Positions 7,770 to 17,639 are shown, numbered from the stretch's first letter. The stretch is DNA of 64,000 nucleotides from CAIYRG01 sp965247505 (GCA_965247505.1 OZ252020.1:3844001-3908000); one strand, 5' to 3'. The notes: generated from the sequence alone by a model not told the origin. A program made the numbers and translations.

Positions 7770-9398
7770 ATGCAAAATCCAGGATATCCCGATCTGCGGG
7801 CGCATATTGTGGCGCTGGAAGCCAAAGGACTGCTCTTTCGGGTGCAGCGGCCTATCAATAAGGACACGGAAATGCATGCGCTTGTGCGTTGGCAGTTCCG
7901 TGGCGGCATTGCGGAATCAGATCGCAAAGCGTTCTTGTTTGAAAATGTCGTCGACGGCACAGGCCGCAAATTCGACATTCCTGTTGCGGTCGGGATTCTC
8001 GCTTCCAATCGGGAAATCTACAGCGTCGGCATCGGCTGCGACGTCGAACATATCAAGGCGAAATGGGATTATGCCGAGCAGCATCAGATCGAACCGGAGA
8101 TGGTTGAAAATCCGCCTTGCCGTGAGATCGTATTTGAGGGCGCCGCGTTAAATGTGCCGGGCCAAGGCGTAGACGGTTTGCCGATTCCAATATCGACGCC
8201 AGGTTTTGATAACGCGCCTTACGCCTCATGCTCGATGTTCATTACCAAAGATCCGAAAACCGGACGTCAAAACATCGGCAACTACCGTGCGATGGTCAAA
8301 AGTCCGACCAGAATGGGAATGAATCCTGAAATAGAATTGAACCAGGGGATACACGAGCACTGGCTGAAATATAAAGCGCTCGGCAAGAAGATGCCCGCAG
8401 CCTTGGTGCTAGGCGGCCCGCCGGCCGTTACATTTACCTCGGTCCATAAATTGCCCAAGCATTTGGATGAAATTGCAGTTGCCGGCGGATTGGTGGGCGC
8501 ACCCATCAATGTTTGTAAGGCCAAGACAGTTGATCTCATCGTGCCCGCAGAGGCGGAGATTGTTGTCGAAGGCTTTATCGACACCGAATGGTTGGAGCCT
8601 GAAGGAAGCTTCGGCGAATCCCACGGCTATATGAACCTAAAGGAATATAACGCCTTCATGGACGTCACCGCGATTACGCGGCGTAAAGACGCGATGTTGG
8701 TTTCTATTCTTAGTCAGGTGACGCCGAGCGAAAGTAGCCTCATTAAACGTGTCGCCTATGAGCCTGCCTTCCTGCATCATTTGAATCACCATCTAAATAT
8801 TAGTGGTGTCACACGCGTGTTCATGCACGAGCCGCTGACCAATTTGCGCAAGCTGATTGTGCTTCAAATAAAATCCGGAACAATGGATGCCGAAGTCTGG
8901 CGTGCGCTTTATGGAGCCTCGGCCTATTCGTCGTCGGTGGGTAAGATGGTGATCGCAGTCAATGAGGATATCGAGCCTGAAAATCTCGATATGCTGTTTT
9001 GGGCAATGGCCTACCGCATGCGCCCGCACGAAGATCTGCGCATATTGGACCATAGGGATATGGGCCATGGGCCGCGCGCCGGCAAAGACGACAATCATTA
9101 TGAAGCCAATGATTCGGCGATGCTAATGAATGCGATGCTAAAGCGGCCATACCCGCCGATTTCGCTTCCGGCAAAGAAATATATGGAAGACGCGAAAGCG
9201 ATTTGGGAAGAGCTGGGATTGCCGCCGCTCAAGCCCGAAATGCCCTGGTATGGCTATAGCCTTGGCCAATGGCCGGATGAATTCCAGAAGGAAGCCGACC
9301 TCGCCGCGCGGAGCGAATATTGGAAGACGGGCGAAGAGTTGGTCGAGAAACGGCGCAAAGATAAGCGCATGAACGATCCCTATTTGGATCTCGACTGA
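7770..9398 (+). CDS. UbiD-family (prenylated-FMN) decarboxylase
   Basis: 542 residues. ATG 7770 is chosen because GAGGAG lies just before it and MQNPGYPDLRAHIVALEAKG is the normal UbiD start; an upstream in-frame start at 7698 adds only unrelated residues. UbiD signatures include DIPVAVGILASNREIY, the prFMN-binding region GNYRAMVKSPTRMGM and EGSFGESHGYM, which carries the acidic residue of the Arg-Glu-Glu active site. Such enzymes reversibly decarboxylate aromatic or alpha,beta-unsaturated acids. No UbiX flavin prenyltransferase is in the window. The neighbouring Bug/TctC binding proteins suggest a catabolic locus for organic acids (inference). Confidence 0.92.
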   Translation: MQNPGYPDLRAHIVALEAKGLLFRVQRPINKDTEMHALVRWQFRGGIAESDRKAFLFENVVDGTGRKFDIPVAVGILASNREIYSVGIGCDVEHIKAKWDYAEQHQIEPEMVENPPCREIVFEGAALNVPGQGVDGLPIPISTPGFDNAPYASCSMFITKDPKTGRQNIGNYRAMVKSPTRMGMNPEIELNQGIHEHWLKYKALGKKMPAALVLGGPPAVTFTSVHKLPKHLDEIAVAGGLVGAPINVCKAKTVDLIVPAEAEIVVEGFIDTEWLEPEGSFGESHGYMNLKEYNAFMDVTAITRRKDAMLVSILSQVTPSESSLIKRVAYEPAFLHHLNHHLNISGVTRVFMHEPLTNLRKLIVLQIKSGTMDAEVWRALYGASAYSSSVGKMVIAVNEDIEPENLDMLFWAMAYRMRPHEDLRILDHRDMGHGPRAGKDDNHYEANDSAMLMNAMLKRPYPPISLPAKKYMEDAKAIWEELGLPPLKPEMPWYGYSLGQWPDEFQKEADLAARSEYWKTGEELVEKRRKDKRMNDPYLDLD

Positions 9399-9425
9399 GG
9401 CCTAGGTTCGGTCCAGTGATTGGCG

Positions 9426-10523
9426 CTAGTTGATGAACTCTCGCGCCTTCTCGACGATGTTCTCCGGCGTTGCGTAAGCTTCATCGAGAAGATCTTCCAA
9501 GTCTGTGGCGGAAACAGGCATGATTTCCATATTCGCGCGCTTCGCGTCGGCCAGAAATTCAGGATTCTTGACCATCGCTTCGAATGCTTCGCGTAGCGCT
9601 ATGGCGCGGTCTTCGGGTAGTCCGGGAGGCACGAGGAAGGGACGGCCAAAAGGTCCGCGCAAATTGATGAGGCGCAGAATTTGATACTCTTCCTCGGTCT
9701 CGGCGTAATCCAACATCAGTGGAACGTCCGGCAAATCAGGATGTTTGCGCAACGAAAATTGCATGATCACATTGATCGACTCGTTCTCTACCCAATTTGG
9801 CTTGGTCGAAATAACGCTCGACCAAGTCCAGCCGCAGCGCCCGTCGACTTCGCCGCGTTCCATCGCATAGTTGATATTGTTGCCACCGGAATAACCGGCA
9901 ACATTGCGAATCTGCGCGCCCAGGACGCCCGATAAGACTTTCGGAAAAATATATTCGTCCGCGCCGGGGCCGGTGCTTCCAACGATAAATTCCTTGTCGC
10001 GCATATCCTCAAGAGTTTCGATGCCGGAGCGTTCCCAGGAAACACAAACGCTGACGTCGTCATTGACGCTTCCCAGCCAAGTGTAATCGCGCGGATCGAA
10101 CAGCGCGAAATCCCTTTCGCCGAGCAGCCACGCAAATGGTGTGCCTCGGTTGACCATTCCGATCGCGGTACCATCTTTAGGCGCGGCACTATGAAGCCAG
10201 TTCATGAGCCGCAGACTTCCCGCGCCTTCCATATTGATCGGAACGACGGTGGGATTGCCGGGAATATGTTTGCCCATGTGGCGCGCGACTAAGCGTCCGT
10301 ATAAATCGTAGCCGCCGCCCGGCGCAAAACCGATATAAATCTCCACCACATTATCCGTGTAAAATTCTTCCAGGCTTTGGGCCGTAGCAATGTTTGGGAT
10401 GAGTAGCGCGCAGATGAGAAACGCCCATAGGCCGAGCGCATGCCCGAGCCGACATCGATGGGGCGTAGCTGCCTCGATCGTCCGCCTGCACAATGGACCG
10501 AAACTGGCTTGGCCGCAGCTCAA
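9426..10523 (-). CDS. Bug/TctC-type tripartite tricarboxylate transporter binding protein
   Basis: 365 residues with a long N-terminal region and export signal (LGLWAFLICALLIPNIATAQ). Family marks: EIYIGFAPGGGYDLYGRLVA, KHIPGNPTVVP and GAGSLRLMNWL, the usual start of the two-lobed periplasmic binding fold, and PGLPEDRAIALREAFEAM near the end. It captures an organic acid or related solute for a TctAB membrane pair, but no TctA or TctB gene is nearby. The start is probably TTG (10523), as no ATG is in frame before the signal. Divergent from a paralogue at 10726. Confidence 0.88.
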   Translation of the reverse strand: MSCGQASFGPLCRRTIEAATPHRCRLGHALGLWAFLICALLIPNIATAQSLEEFYTDNVVEIYIGFAPGGGYDLYGRLVARHMGKHIPGNPTVVPINMEGAGSLRLMNWLHSAAPKDGTAIGMVNRGTPFAWLLGERDFALFDPRDYTWLGSVNDDVSVCVSWERSGIETLEDMRDKEFIVGSTGPGADEYIFPKVLSGVLGAQIRNVAGYSGGNNINYAMERGEVDGRCGWTWSSVISTKPNWVENESINVIMQFSLRKHPDLPDVPLMLDYAETEEEYQILRLINLRGPFGRPFLVPPGLPEDRAIALREAFEAMVKNPEFLADAKRANMEIMPVSATDLEDLLDEAYATPENIVEKAREFIN

Positions 10524-10725
10524 ATTAAACTTCCTTGCAATGTGCTCGCCTCAATTCCTTGCCTGAAACCGTAGCGCCTGAACATTGGTCGGTCACGATT
10601 AATTTAGCCGGAACAATCCCGGCTCTTTTTGCCCGAGGAATACCCAACGGCTAGGCATTTACGCGATTATGGGGAATGGTATCACCGAACGGCTCTTCTA
10701 TAAGGGCGAAATATAAGGCGAGCCA

Positions 10726-11775
10726 ATGATCATGCAGGCGAGAACTTTGCTTTGCCTTGCGGGCATTGTGGCGATTTTTCTGCAGATCGCGATGGAGTCT
10801 GCAGGCGCGCAGACGGTCGAGGAGTTCTATCGGGGTAGAACGATCGAAATCTATGTGGGTGTGTCGGTTGGTGGCGGATATGACTCACATATGCGCGTCG
10901 TAGCGCGTCATATCGGCAAACATATTCCCGGCAATCCCACTGTCGTTCCTCTGAATATAGTGGGGGCGGGAAGTCTTTAGCTTACCAACTGGCTTTACAA
11001 TGTGGCACCGCAAGATGGCAGCGTATTTGCGCTGCTGAATCGGGGCATACCGCTTGAACCTTTGGTTGGTACCACCCCGCAGCAAAATATTCGCTTTGAT
11101 GCCCAAAGATTTACTTGGATCGGCAGCGCAACGAACGAAACAAGTATCTGCGTCGCCCATGAACGCGTTGGGATCGATCGTTTTGCGCAGCTTTACGAGC
11201 AGGAGCTTATCGTCCACGGCGTGGGGGCGGGCGTCGATGCCGACGATTTCCCGCGCATCCTTAGTGGCGCGCTAGGCGCCAAATTTCGCCTGGTTAGCGG
11301 CTATCCAGGAGGCAATGACACGCTGTTTGCGCTTGAGCGTGGCGAAGTCGATGGGAGATGCGGCTGGTCATGGTCTTCTGTGCTCTCAACGCATGAGGCG
11401 TGGATTCGCGATGGTCGCCTAAAAATACTTCTGCAAATGTCTCAATCGCCGAACTCTGAACTGACTGCGATGGGTGTCCCTTGGGTCATGGATCTGGCCG
11501 AGACGGAAGAGGCGCGGCAAATTCTCAATCTTGTTTTTGTTCGCCTCGCGGTAGGCCGCCCCTATATTGCTCCTCCCAACCTTCCTGCCGACAGAGTGGA
11601 TGCCTTGCGGCGCGCTTTTGACGCGACGATGGAAGATCCCGACTTCTTGGCCGATGCCGGCAGGGCACGATTGGAAATTACACCGATGACCGGGGAAGAG
11701 GCGCAGGCGCTTATTGGGGACGTCTATGCGACGCCTCAAACTATCGTCGATAAGGCGCGCGCGATGCTGCGTTAG
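10726..11775 (+). pseudogene. Bug/TctC-type binding protein with in-frame TAG
   Basis: Paralogue of the divergent gene at 9426-10523. Signal peptide MIMQARTLLCLAGIVAIFLQ; then EIYVGVSVGGGYDSHMRVVA, KHIPGNPTVVP and IVGAGSL, directly followed by TAG at 10978-10980. The same frame continues without a gap as LTNWLYNVAPQDGS through to VDKARAMLR at 11775. The neighbour has Arg at the stop position (GSLRLMNWL), so a single codon turned into a stop; CAG to TAG would be one transition. Apart from that, 350 residues are intact, so the nonsense mutation is recent, or the stop is a sequencing error. Confidence 0.88.
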
Positions 11776-11781
11776 AGCGGG

Positions 11782-11913
11782 CTAGTTTCGAATATCTTGT
11801 TGGAACCGTTCTATCGGAATGTTCATTCCCAAACCTAACTCTTTCGCCTGATCGTAAACGACGCGTCCCACAGCAGCGAACTGCAGTCTGGCGGAATTAT
11901 TGTCGTAAAATAT
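11782..11913 (-). pseudogene. C-terminal remnant of a gene cut by IS3-family element
   Basis: On the minus strand a frame is open from the IS edge at 11913 to TAG at 11782-11784: about 43 residues reading FYDNNSARLQFAAVGRVVYD and on to QAKELGLGMNIPIERFQQD. It looks coding and ends naturally, but its upstream part is not found on the other side of the IS, so the rest was lost. Family not recognised; a dehydrogenase C-terminus is possible but unsupported. Confidence 0.45.
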
Positions 11914-11947
11914 TGATCAGCCCCCACTGACTGGTCCAGTTTGAATC

Positions 11948-12763
11948 TTAGTTCATGGTCGGTCTTTCTGGCAACGGGACGATGGTTTCTGGCGCCGGGG
12001 GCCGATAACCGAGGGCACTGTGCGGGCGCTTTGTGTTGTAGTGCCGCCGCCATTGCTTGATGACGATCTGTGCTTCTCTCAAAGAATAGAAGATTTCCCC
12101 GTTGAGAAGTTCGTCCCTGAAGCGTGCGTTGAAGCTCTCGATGTAGCCGTTCTCCCAGGGGCTTCCAGGCTCAATGTAGGCGGTCTTTGCTCCAACCACG
12201 CTGATCCAGTTGCGTACGGCTTTAGCAACAAACTCCGGCTCATTATCGGAACGAATGTAGGCTGGTACGCCATGCAGAATGAAGAGATCGGTGAGGACAT
12301 CGATCACATCGGTAGAATTGAGTTTCCGCTTCACCCGAATGGCCAGACATTCCCGACTAAACTCATCCAGGACGTTGAGGGTTCGGAACACGCGCCCATC
12401 GTCGGTTCGATGATGAACAAAATCATAGGACCAGACGTGGTTCACATAGCCTGCCCGCAAGCGGACACACGAGCCATCATTGAGCCACAGGCGGCCTTTC
12501 TTCGGCTGTTTCTGTGGGACCTTAAGCCCCTCCCGTCGCCATAGGCGCTCCACACGCTTGTCATTGATATGCCAACCGGCCCCTCTAAGGAGGGCGGTAA
12601 TGCGACGATAGCCGTAGCGGCCATATTGCCGGGCCAGTTCGGTCATGTCGCCGACAAGGCGCTCTTCGTCTTCTTTGCCCCTTGGATCGTGGCGTTGTGT
12701 GGTGCGATGCTGACCAAGTACGCGACAGGCACGGCGTTCGGAAACACTCAGCTTGTCACGCAC
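11948..12763 (-). CDS. IS3-family OrfB transposase (second type)
   Basis: 271 residues from the first Met; in vivo it is expected as OrfAB fusion by -1 frameshifting, since the frame is open further upstream and overlaps the OrfA end. HTH_21-like start (ELARQYGRYGYRRI), then the integrase core with Asp in WSYDFVHHRTDDG, Asp in IRSDNEPEF and Glu in WENGYIESFNARFRDE. Ends in the RPHSALGYRPP signature. No disruption seen. Confidence 0.92.
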   Translation of the reverse strand: MRDKLSVSERRACRVLGQHRTTQRHDPRGKEDEERLVGDMTELARQYGRYGYRRITALLRGAGWHINDKRVERLWRREGLKVPQKQPKKGRLWLNDGSCVRLRAGYVNHVWSYDFVHHRTDDGRVFRTLNVLDEFSRECLAIRVKRKLNSTDVIDVLTDLFILHGVPAYIRSDNEPEFVAKAVRNWISVVGAKTAYIEPGSPWENGYIESFNARFRDELLNGEIFYSLREAQIVIKQWRRHYNTKRPHSALGYRPPAPETIVPLPERPTMN

Positions 12764-12795
12764 CTGATCAATGCAACACCTACGACGCGAGGGGC

Positions 12796-13074
12796 TTAGA
12801 AGTTTCCCCGGGCGGCCTCCGCTAGGATCTGCTTATCAAGCGTGAGGTCCGCAACAGCCCTTTGAAGCCGTTGGTTCTCCACCTTAAGCCGCTTCAACTG
12901 TTTGAGCTGATCTGTACCCATGCCGCCATAGTTCTTGCGCCAGCGGTAGTAGGTGAACGCGGTTACGCCAATCTGGCGAATGGCATCGATCCGAGACTTC
13001 CCTTGCCCCAGTAAAACGTCAACCTGACGCAGCTTAGATACGATCTCTTCTGGTTTATGGCGCTTAGCAGCCAT
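12796..13074 (-). CDS. IS3-family OrfA (second type)
   Basis: About 92 residues starting MAAKRHKPEEIVSKLRQVDV; ATG 13074 is chosen for the AGGAGG just upstream. Helix-turn-helix around IRQIGVTAFTYYRWRKNYGG, followed by a leucine-rich coiled coil (LKQLKRLKVENQRLQRAVAD) used for dimerisation. Binds the IS termini as part of OrfAB. Confidence 0.9.
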   Translation of the reverse strand: MAAKRHKPEEIVSKLRQVDVLLGQGKSRIDAIRQIGVTAFTYYRWRKNYGGMGTDQLKQLKRLKVENQRLQRAVADLTLDKQILAEAARGNF

Positions 13075-13167
13075 CTTCGGTCCTCCTCTTTCCATCACAA
13101 TAGGGTGGACCAATTCAAAGGGGGAGGATCACTATAATCGAAACATAAATAAACCCTGGAGGGAATA

Positions 13168-13572
13168 ATGAATGTGTTGGGGATAACGCTTACCGATTTT
13201 CAAGCAGCCGGCGTAATGACGTTGCTGGCTGTTCTTTTCACGTTTTACGCAGGATTCCGCGCCGGCGCGCTGCGCGGGGCAAAAAATATATCCGCCCCGG
13301 CGACCGTTGGTGACGCGGATTTTGAACGTGCCTTTCGTGTTCACTACAACACGATGGAGTCGCTCGTGTTGTTCCTGCCGCTTGTCTGGCTGGCAGCTTT
13401 AACTTTTGACGGCCTGATTGCGCTTTCTATCGGTCTCGTCTGGCTTGTGGGACGTGTCATCTACATGATGAGCTATATGGCCGACCCGTCAAAACGCGCT
13501 ACCGGCGCGATGATCACCATGGCCTCAATAGCCGGGCTCTTTATTATTTCGGCATGGGGCCTGTTCGCTTAG
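13168..13572 (+). CDS. MAPEG-family membrane protein
   Basis: 134 residues, four hydrophobic segments, with the MAPEG core FERAFRVHYNTMESLVLFLP in the middle. Family members are trimeric membrane enzymes that use glutathione in conjugation or peroxide reduction; the bacterial substrate is unknown. SD GGAGGG precedes ATG 13168. It stands alone, between the IS3 element and the convergent GMC operon. It may belong functionally with the glutathione-linked formaldehyde dehydrogenase further on, but only by shared cofactor. Confidence 0.88.
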   Translation: MNVLGITLTDFQAAGVMTLLAVLFTFYAGFRAGALRGAKNISAPATVGDADFERAFRVHYNTMESLVLFLPLVWLAALTFDGLIALSIGLVWLVGRVIYMMSYMADPSKRATGAMITMASIAGLFIISAWGLFA

Positions 13573-13672
13573 CTCTGATTGAACTCTCGCGGCCGTTCAG
13601 CTTTGCTGCGTTGGAATATTCCATCGACCGCTTGGGTGCCCCAGGCGGTTGATGTGTCTGATTGAGCGATTC

Positions 13673-15448
13673 TTACGCCGAAACCAGTGGCCCGGGATCG
13701 CTGAGATAGCGGTTTTTAATCGCATCCACGGTCCAGTAAGAAAGTGCACCCAAAGGCCCTGTCGGATTATAGGCCGAGTTGTGCGGGTAGACACTTGCAC
13801 CGACGACGAAAAGATTGTGGCAATCCCAGCTCTGTAAATATTTGTTCACAGCACTGTCCCGCGGATTGGTTCCCATGATCGTGCCGCCATTATTGTGAGT
13901 GCTTTGCGATGGCACTACAGACCATGGCCCGGTACGCGCGACTGCCGGCCGCAAATGCGTCGGGTTCATGGACGCAGCAATTTCGTTGATCCGCTCTGCT
14001 GCATGGCGACCCAATTTATGTTCGTTTTCTTTGTAGTTGAATGTCATGCGCATGAGCGGTAGGCCAAGCGCGTTCTTATAGGTCGGATCGAGATCATAGT
14101 AGTTATAGCGGTTGGGCATGACGGAGCCGGCCGCACTGATCCGCATCGCGGTTTGATAATATTTCGCGGTTGCCTCTTTCCATTCCGTCCCCCATGCGGG
14201 CGTGCCGTCTGGTACCGGGCGGTAGTCGATCGGCAGCGAAGTACCGAATCCGGACCCTGTAATGTAGCCGCCAACAAAGCCATGTGGACCACGGTCAAAT
14301 TCCAAATTGGAATTAAAATCGTCGAATGTGTAATTCGTCCCGCCGGCGCATAGAAACGGGTTGAAACGTTTTCCTTCGAAGAACAAGCTCGCGCCGGTGC
14401 CGGTTTGATAGGAATAATTTTTTCCAATTGTGCCCGTTTGTGTGGCTGGGTCGTAGGGTTGCCCGATCTCAGACAGCAGCATCAAATGCACATTATTGAT
14501 GGCGTAGGCCGATAGAATAACCATCCCTGCCGGCTGCTCGAATTCTTCGCCCGTACGCATGTCGGTATAAGTAACACCGGTGACACGCGCACCGTCGGAA
14601 TCTTTCAATATTTTGCTGACCCAGCACTGCGAACGTAATTTGAAATTGGGGCTTTGCTGTGCAAGCGGAATAACGGCGACATGGGGACTTCCCTTTGCGT
14701 CGGCCTCGCAGCCGAAGCGCGTGCAAAAGCCGCAATACTGGCATGCGCCGTAATGTACCCCATCCGGGTTCACATAGGCTTCCGAGGCGTTGGCGGAAGG
14801 GCGGGGGAACGGGTGATATCCATTATTGGTTGCAGCTTCGGCAAAAACTTTGCTTGCTAAAATTTGACTGAGCGGAGGTAGCGCATATTCATTGGCGCGC
14901 GGTGCCTCGAAGGGGTTGCCGCCGGGTTGAATTTCACCTCGAATGTTTCCGGCCTTGCCCGAAACCGCGGCGGTGCGCTCGAATTTCTCGTAATAGGGTT
15001 CCAGCTCGTCATAGCTGATACCCCAATCTTGGATCGTCATGTCTTCGGGAATGAAGTTCGCGCCGTAACGCTCCTCGTAGTGGGAGCGGATTTTGAACTC
15101 CATGTCGGTCCAGCGCCAGGTATGTCCGTTCCAATGTACCGCCGTGCCGCCGACAGTTTCGCCGGGAGAGAACGATCCCAGCTTTCGCATGGGCAGTGCC
15201 TCCTGGCTTGGATTATTGCGCACGGTAAGGGTATCGCGCGCCGTATTCTGCATTAGCTCCAGACGCTCAGAATAGCGTAACTCGTCGCGCACACTCGGGA
15301 CGGTATAGTCGGACCGGGCATCGCGTATGATGCCGCGCTCTAAGGCGACGACACTTAAGCCAGCTTCGGCAAGTTCTTTTGATAGAATTCCGCCCGCCCA
15401 GCCAAGCCCGACGACAACGACATCAACTTCACGCAGGCGGGTGACCAT
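13673..15448 (-). CDS. GMC-family FAD dehydrogenase, large subunit (second copy)
   Basis: 591 residues of the glucose/gluconate dehydrogenase large-subunit type. The dinucleotide motif GLGWAGGILSKELAEAGLS is at residues 14-32, and a cysteine cluster CQYCGFCTRFGCE near residue 240 matches the Fe-S site known in FAD-dependent glucose dehydrogenases. Catalytic His/Asn lie in the C-terminal part (STHNNGGTIMG and YPHNSAYNPTGPLG). It has no export signal of its own, so it should leave by TAT together with the small subunit. Last gene of a four-gene operon; the cytochrome c gene lies 21 bases upstream. About 70 per cent identical by eye to the copy at 15859. Confidence 0.9.
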   Translation of the reverse strand: MVTRLREVDVVVVGLGWAGGILSKELAEAGLSVVALERGIIRDARSDYTVPSVRDELRYSERLELMQNTARDTLTVRNNPSQEALPMRKLGSFSPGETVGGTAVHWNGHTWRWTDMEFKIRSHYEERYGANFIPEDMTIQDWGISYDELEPYYEKFERTAAVSGKAGNIRGEIQPGGNPFEAPRANEYALPPLSQILASKVFAEAATNNGYHPFPRPSANASEAYVNPDGVHYGACQYCGFCTRFGCEADAKGSPHVAVIPLAQQSPNFKLRSQCWVSKILKDSDGARVTGVTYTDMRTGEEFEQPAGMVILSAYAINNVHLMLLSEIGQPYDPATQTGTIGKNYSYQTGTGASLFFEGKRFNPFLCAGGTNYTFDDFNSNLEFDRGPHGFVGGYITGSGFGTSLPIDYRPVPDGTPAWGTEWKEATAKYYQTAMRISAAGSVMPNRYNYYDLDPTYKNALGLPLMRMTFNYKENEHKLGRHAAERINEIAASMNPTHLRPAVARTGPWSVVPSQSTHNNGGTIMGTNPRDSAVNKYLQSWDCHNLFVVGASVYPHNSAYNPTGPLGALSYWTVDAIKNRYLSDPGPLVSA

Positions 15449-15469
15449 GGTTGGTTACTTTCCGCCGTA

Positions 15470-15850
15470 CTATTGGCTTGCGCTCATCAGATATTCGATC
15501 AGATCGGCGCGGTCCTGCGCGTCCGGAAGTCCCGAATAAGGCATACGGTTTTTGGGAATGGCGGCCTGTGGATCTGCAATAAACGCATTTAGCGTATCGG
15601 CATTCCATACAACTCCACTGTTCGAAAGGACGGGGGAGTAATAATAATCCTCCAGTGCCCCTGCTTGGCGGCCGAATATTCCTTGAAGGCCTGGACCGAG
15701 CTCTTCCGTATCATTGTCGAAGGTGTGGCAAGCGGCGCATTCGACATAGAGCTGTTCGCCGCGCGAAACATCGGTTTGCGCGAGGGCAGGCGCTGCTGCG
15801 AGCCCGAGTAATGCAGTGCCAAGAAGGAACAATGTGTTTCGCATTTTCAT
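15470..15850 (-). CDS. Monohaem c-type cytochrome of the GMC complex
   Basis: About 126 residues. ATG 15850 is chosen because MKMRNTLFLLGTALLGLAAA is a proper Sec signal and its neighbour stop lies nine bases upstream. One haem motif CAACH with GPGLQGIFGR after it and the axial Met in KNRMPYSGLP. It fits the class I cytochromes that take electrons from GMC dehydrogenases in the periplasm and pass them to the respiratory chain. Lies between the two large-subunit genes. Confidence 0.92.
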   Translation of the reverse strand: MKMRNTLFLLGTALLGLAAAPALAQTDVSRGEQLYVECAACHTFDNDTEELGPGLQGIFGRQAGALEDYYYSPVLSNSGVVWNADTLNAFIADPQAAIPKNRMPYSGLPDAQDRADLIEYLMSASQ

Positions 15851-15858
15851 ACTCGTGC

Positions 15859-17628
15859 TTAAACCAGTGAACCAGGATTGTTGACGTAGCGGTTCTTGAT
15901 TGCGTCCGCCGTCCAATAGGTGAGCGCGCCCAAGGGGCCGGTGGGGTTATAGGCGGAGTTGTGCGGATAGACATTCGCGCCCACGACGAAAAGATTATGA
16001 TAGTCCCAGTTCTGCAGATATTTGTTGACCGCGCATGTCTCTGGGCTCGTGCCCATGATCGCGCCACCGGTGTTGTGCGTGCTCTGATAGGGTACGACCG
16101 ACCAGGAAGTTGTGCCTTCCCCTGCAGGATTCACAGCTGTCGGATTCATGGATGCCGCCATGTCGTTCATGATCCGCGCCGAGTGCGCCAACATCTTGTG
16201 CTCATTGTCATGGTAATCAAACGTCATGCGCATCAAAGGTTGGCCAAGAGCGTTTCGATAGGTCGAATCCAGATCGTAGTAATTATAGCGGTTCGACATC
16301 ACGCTTCCCGTGGCGTTGATCCGCATCGCCGACTGGAAACCATTTGCGGTGGCTTCCTTCCACGCAGTACCCCATCGCGGCGTGCCGTTCGGCACCGGAC
16401 GCCATCCAATCGGTAAATATGTATTGAACCCGCCCGCTACGGTGTAGCCGCCGACAAAATCATGCGGTTCGCGGTCGAAATCCAAATTGGTGTTGAAATC
16501 GTCGATCGTCGCGTAGGAGCCGCCGGCATTTATGAAGGGATTGAATTTGCGACCCTCGAAGAACAGCACCGTGGCTCGGTTGGCCTGATAGGAATAGTTC
16601 TTACCGATGATGCCCGTTTGGGTGACGGGATCGTAAGGCTGGCCGATCTCGGACAGGAGCATCAAATGCACATTGTTGATCGCATAGGCCGCCAAAATGA
16701 CGATGCCGGCAGGCTGCTCGAATTCTTCACCGGTCACGAGGTCGGTATAGGCCACCCCGGTAACGCGTGTGCCGTCGGAATCTTTAAGGACTTTGCTTGC
16801 CCAAGCCTGCGCGCGCAGCTCAAAATTCGGATTTTGCATTGCCAGCGGGATAACCGCGACGTGCGGGCTGCCCTTTGCGTTCGCTTCGCAGCCAAAACGC
16901 TGACAATAGCCGCAATATTGACATGCGCCGTAGTTCACGCCGTCTGGATTTGTATAGGCAATCGAGGCGTTAGCCGAAGGACGAGGGAAGGGGTGGTATC
17001 CTAGATTCGCGGCTGCTTCCGTGAATTTTATGTTCGACAAGATTGGTGAAAGCGCCGGCAGAGAATATTCGTTTTGACGCGGCGCTTCGAACGGGTTTCC
17101 GCCCTCTTGAATTTCCCCGCGAAGGTTTCCGGCTTTGCCAGAGACCGCCGCAATGCGCTCGAAATGTTCGTAATAGGGCTCGAGCTCGTCATAGCTGATG
17201 CCCCAATCTTGGATGGTCATGTCGCCGGGTATGAAGTCCCTGCCGTAACGCTCCTCGTAATAGGAGCGGATTTTGAATTCCATATCCGTCCAGCGCCAGG
17301 TATGCCCACTCCAATGGATGGCCGTGCCGCCCACGCCTTCGCCCGGAAGGAATGAACCCAAACGCCGCATCGGCAGCGCATCCTGGTTAGGATTATTTCG
17401 GATCGTGAGGGTGTCACGCGCCACATTTTGCATCAGATCGAGCCGAGATCTGTAGCGAAGCTCGTCGCGGATCGCGGGGACACCATAATCCAATCCTGGT
17501 TTGCGCATCGCGCCGCGTTCAAGCCCGACGACACTTAGGCCGGCTTCAGCAAGTTCTTTTGATAGGATTCCGCCTGCCCAGCCCATGCCGACTATGACTA
17601 CGTCTACTTCGGGGAGTCGTGTAACCAT
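15859..17628 (-). CDS. GMC-family FAD dehydrogenase, large subunit (first copy)
   Basis: 589 residues, same architecture as the copy at 13673: GMGWAGGILSKELAEAGLS at the N-terminus, CQYCGYCQRFGCE cysteine cluster, NVHLMLLSEIGQPYDP middle region and HNTGGAIMG plus YPHNSAYNPTGPLG at the catalytic end. No own signal peptide. It follows the TAT-signal subunit gene by 11 bases, so the two are co-transcribed and probably co-exported. Substrate is likely a sugar, sugar acid or alcohol; the sequence does not decide which. Confidence 0.92.
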   Translation of the reverse strand: MVTRLPEVDVVIVGMGWAGGILSKELAEAGLSVVGLERGAMRKPGLDYGVPAIRDELRYRSRLDLMQNVARDTLTIRNNPNQDALPMRRLGSFLPGEGVGGTAIHWSGHTWRWTDMEFKIRSYYEERYGRDFIPGDMTIQDWGISYDELEPYYEHFERIAAVSGKAGNLRGEIQEGGNPFEAPRQNEYSLPALSPILSNIKFTEAAANLGYHPFPRPSANASIAYTNPDGVNYGACQYCGYCQRFGCEANAKGSPHVAVIPLAMQNPNFELRAQAWASKVLKDSDGTRVTGVAYTDLVTGEEFEQPAGIVILAAYAINNVHLMLLSEIGQPYDPVTQTGIIGKNYSYQANRATVLFFEGRKFNPFINAGGSYATIDDFNTNLDFDREPHDFVGGYTVAGGFNTYLPIGWRPVPNGTPRWGTAWKEATANGFQSAMRINATGSVMSNRYNYYDLDSTYRNALGQPLMRMTFDYHDNEHKMLAHSARIMNDMAASMNPTAVNPAGEGTTSWSVVPYQSTHNTGGAIMGTSPETCAVNKYLQNWDYHNLFVVGANVYPHNSAYNPTGPLGALTYWTADAIKNRYVNNPGSLV

Positions 17629-17639
17629 TGCCTCGCCCC

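Larger units (their letters stand above)
11914..13131 (-). mobile_element. IS3-family element, second type (1218 bp)
   Basis: Termini TGATCAGCCCCC at 11914 and GGGGGAGGATCA ending at 13131 form imperfect inverted repeats that also share TGGTCCA further in. The two transposase frames lie on the minus strand. This element is unrelated in sequence to the IS3 copies at 1.0 and 22.3 kb, and its RRHYNTKRPHSALGYRPP ending is typical of the IS407-like branch. Target duplication is not obvious at either side (ATAT versus CTAT). Confidence 0.9.
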
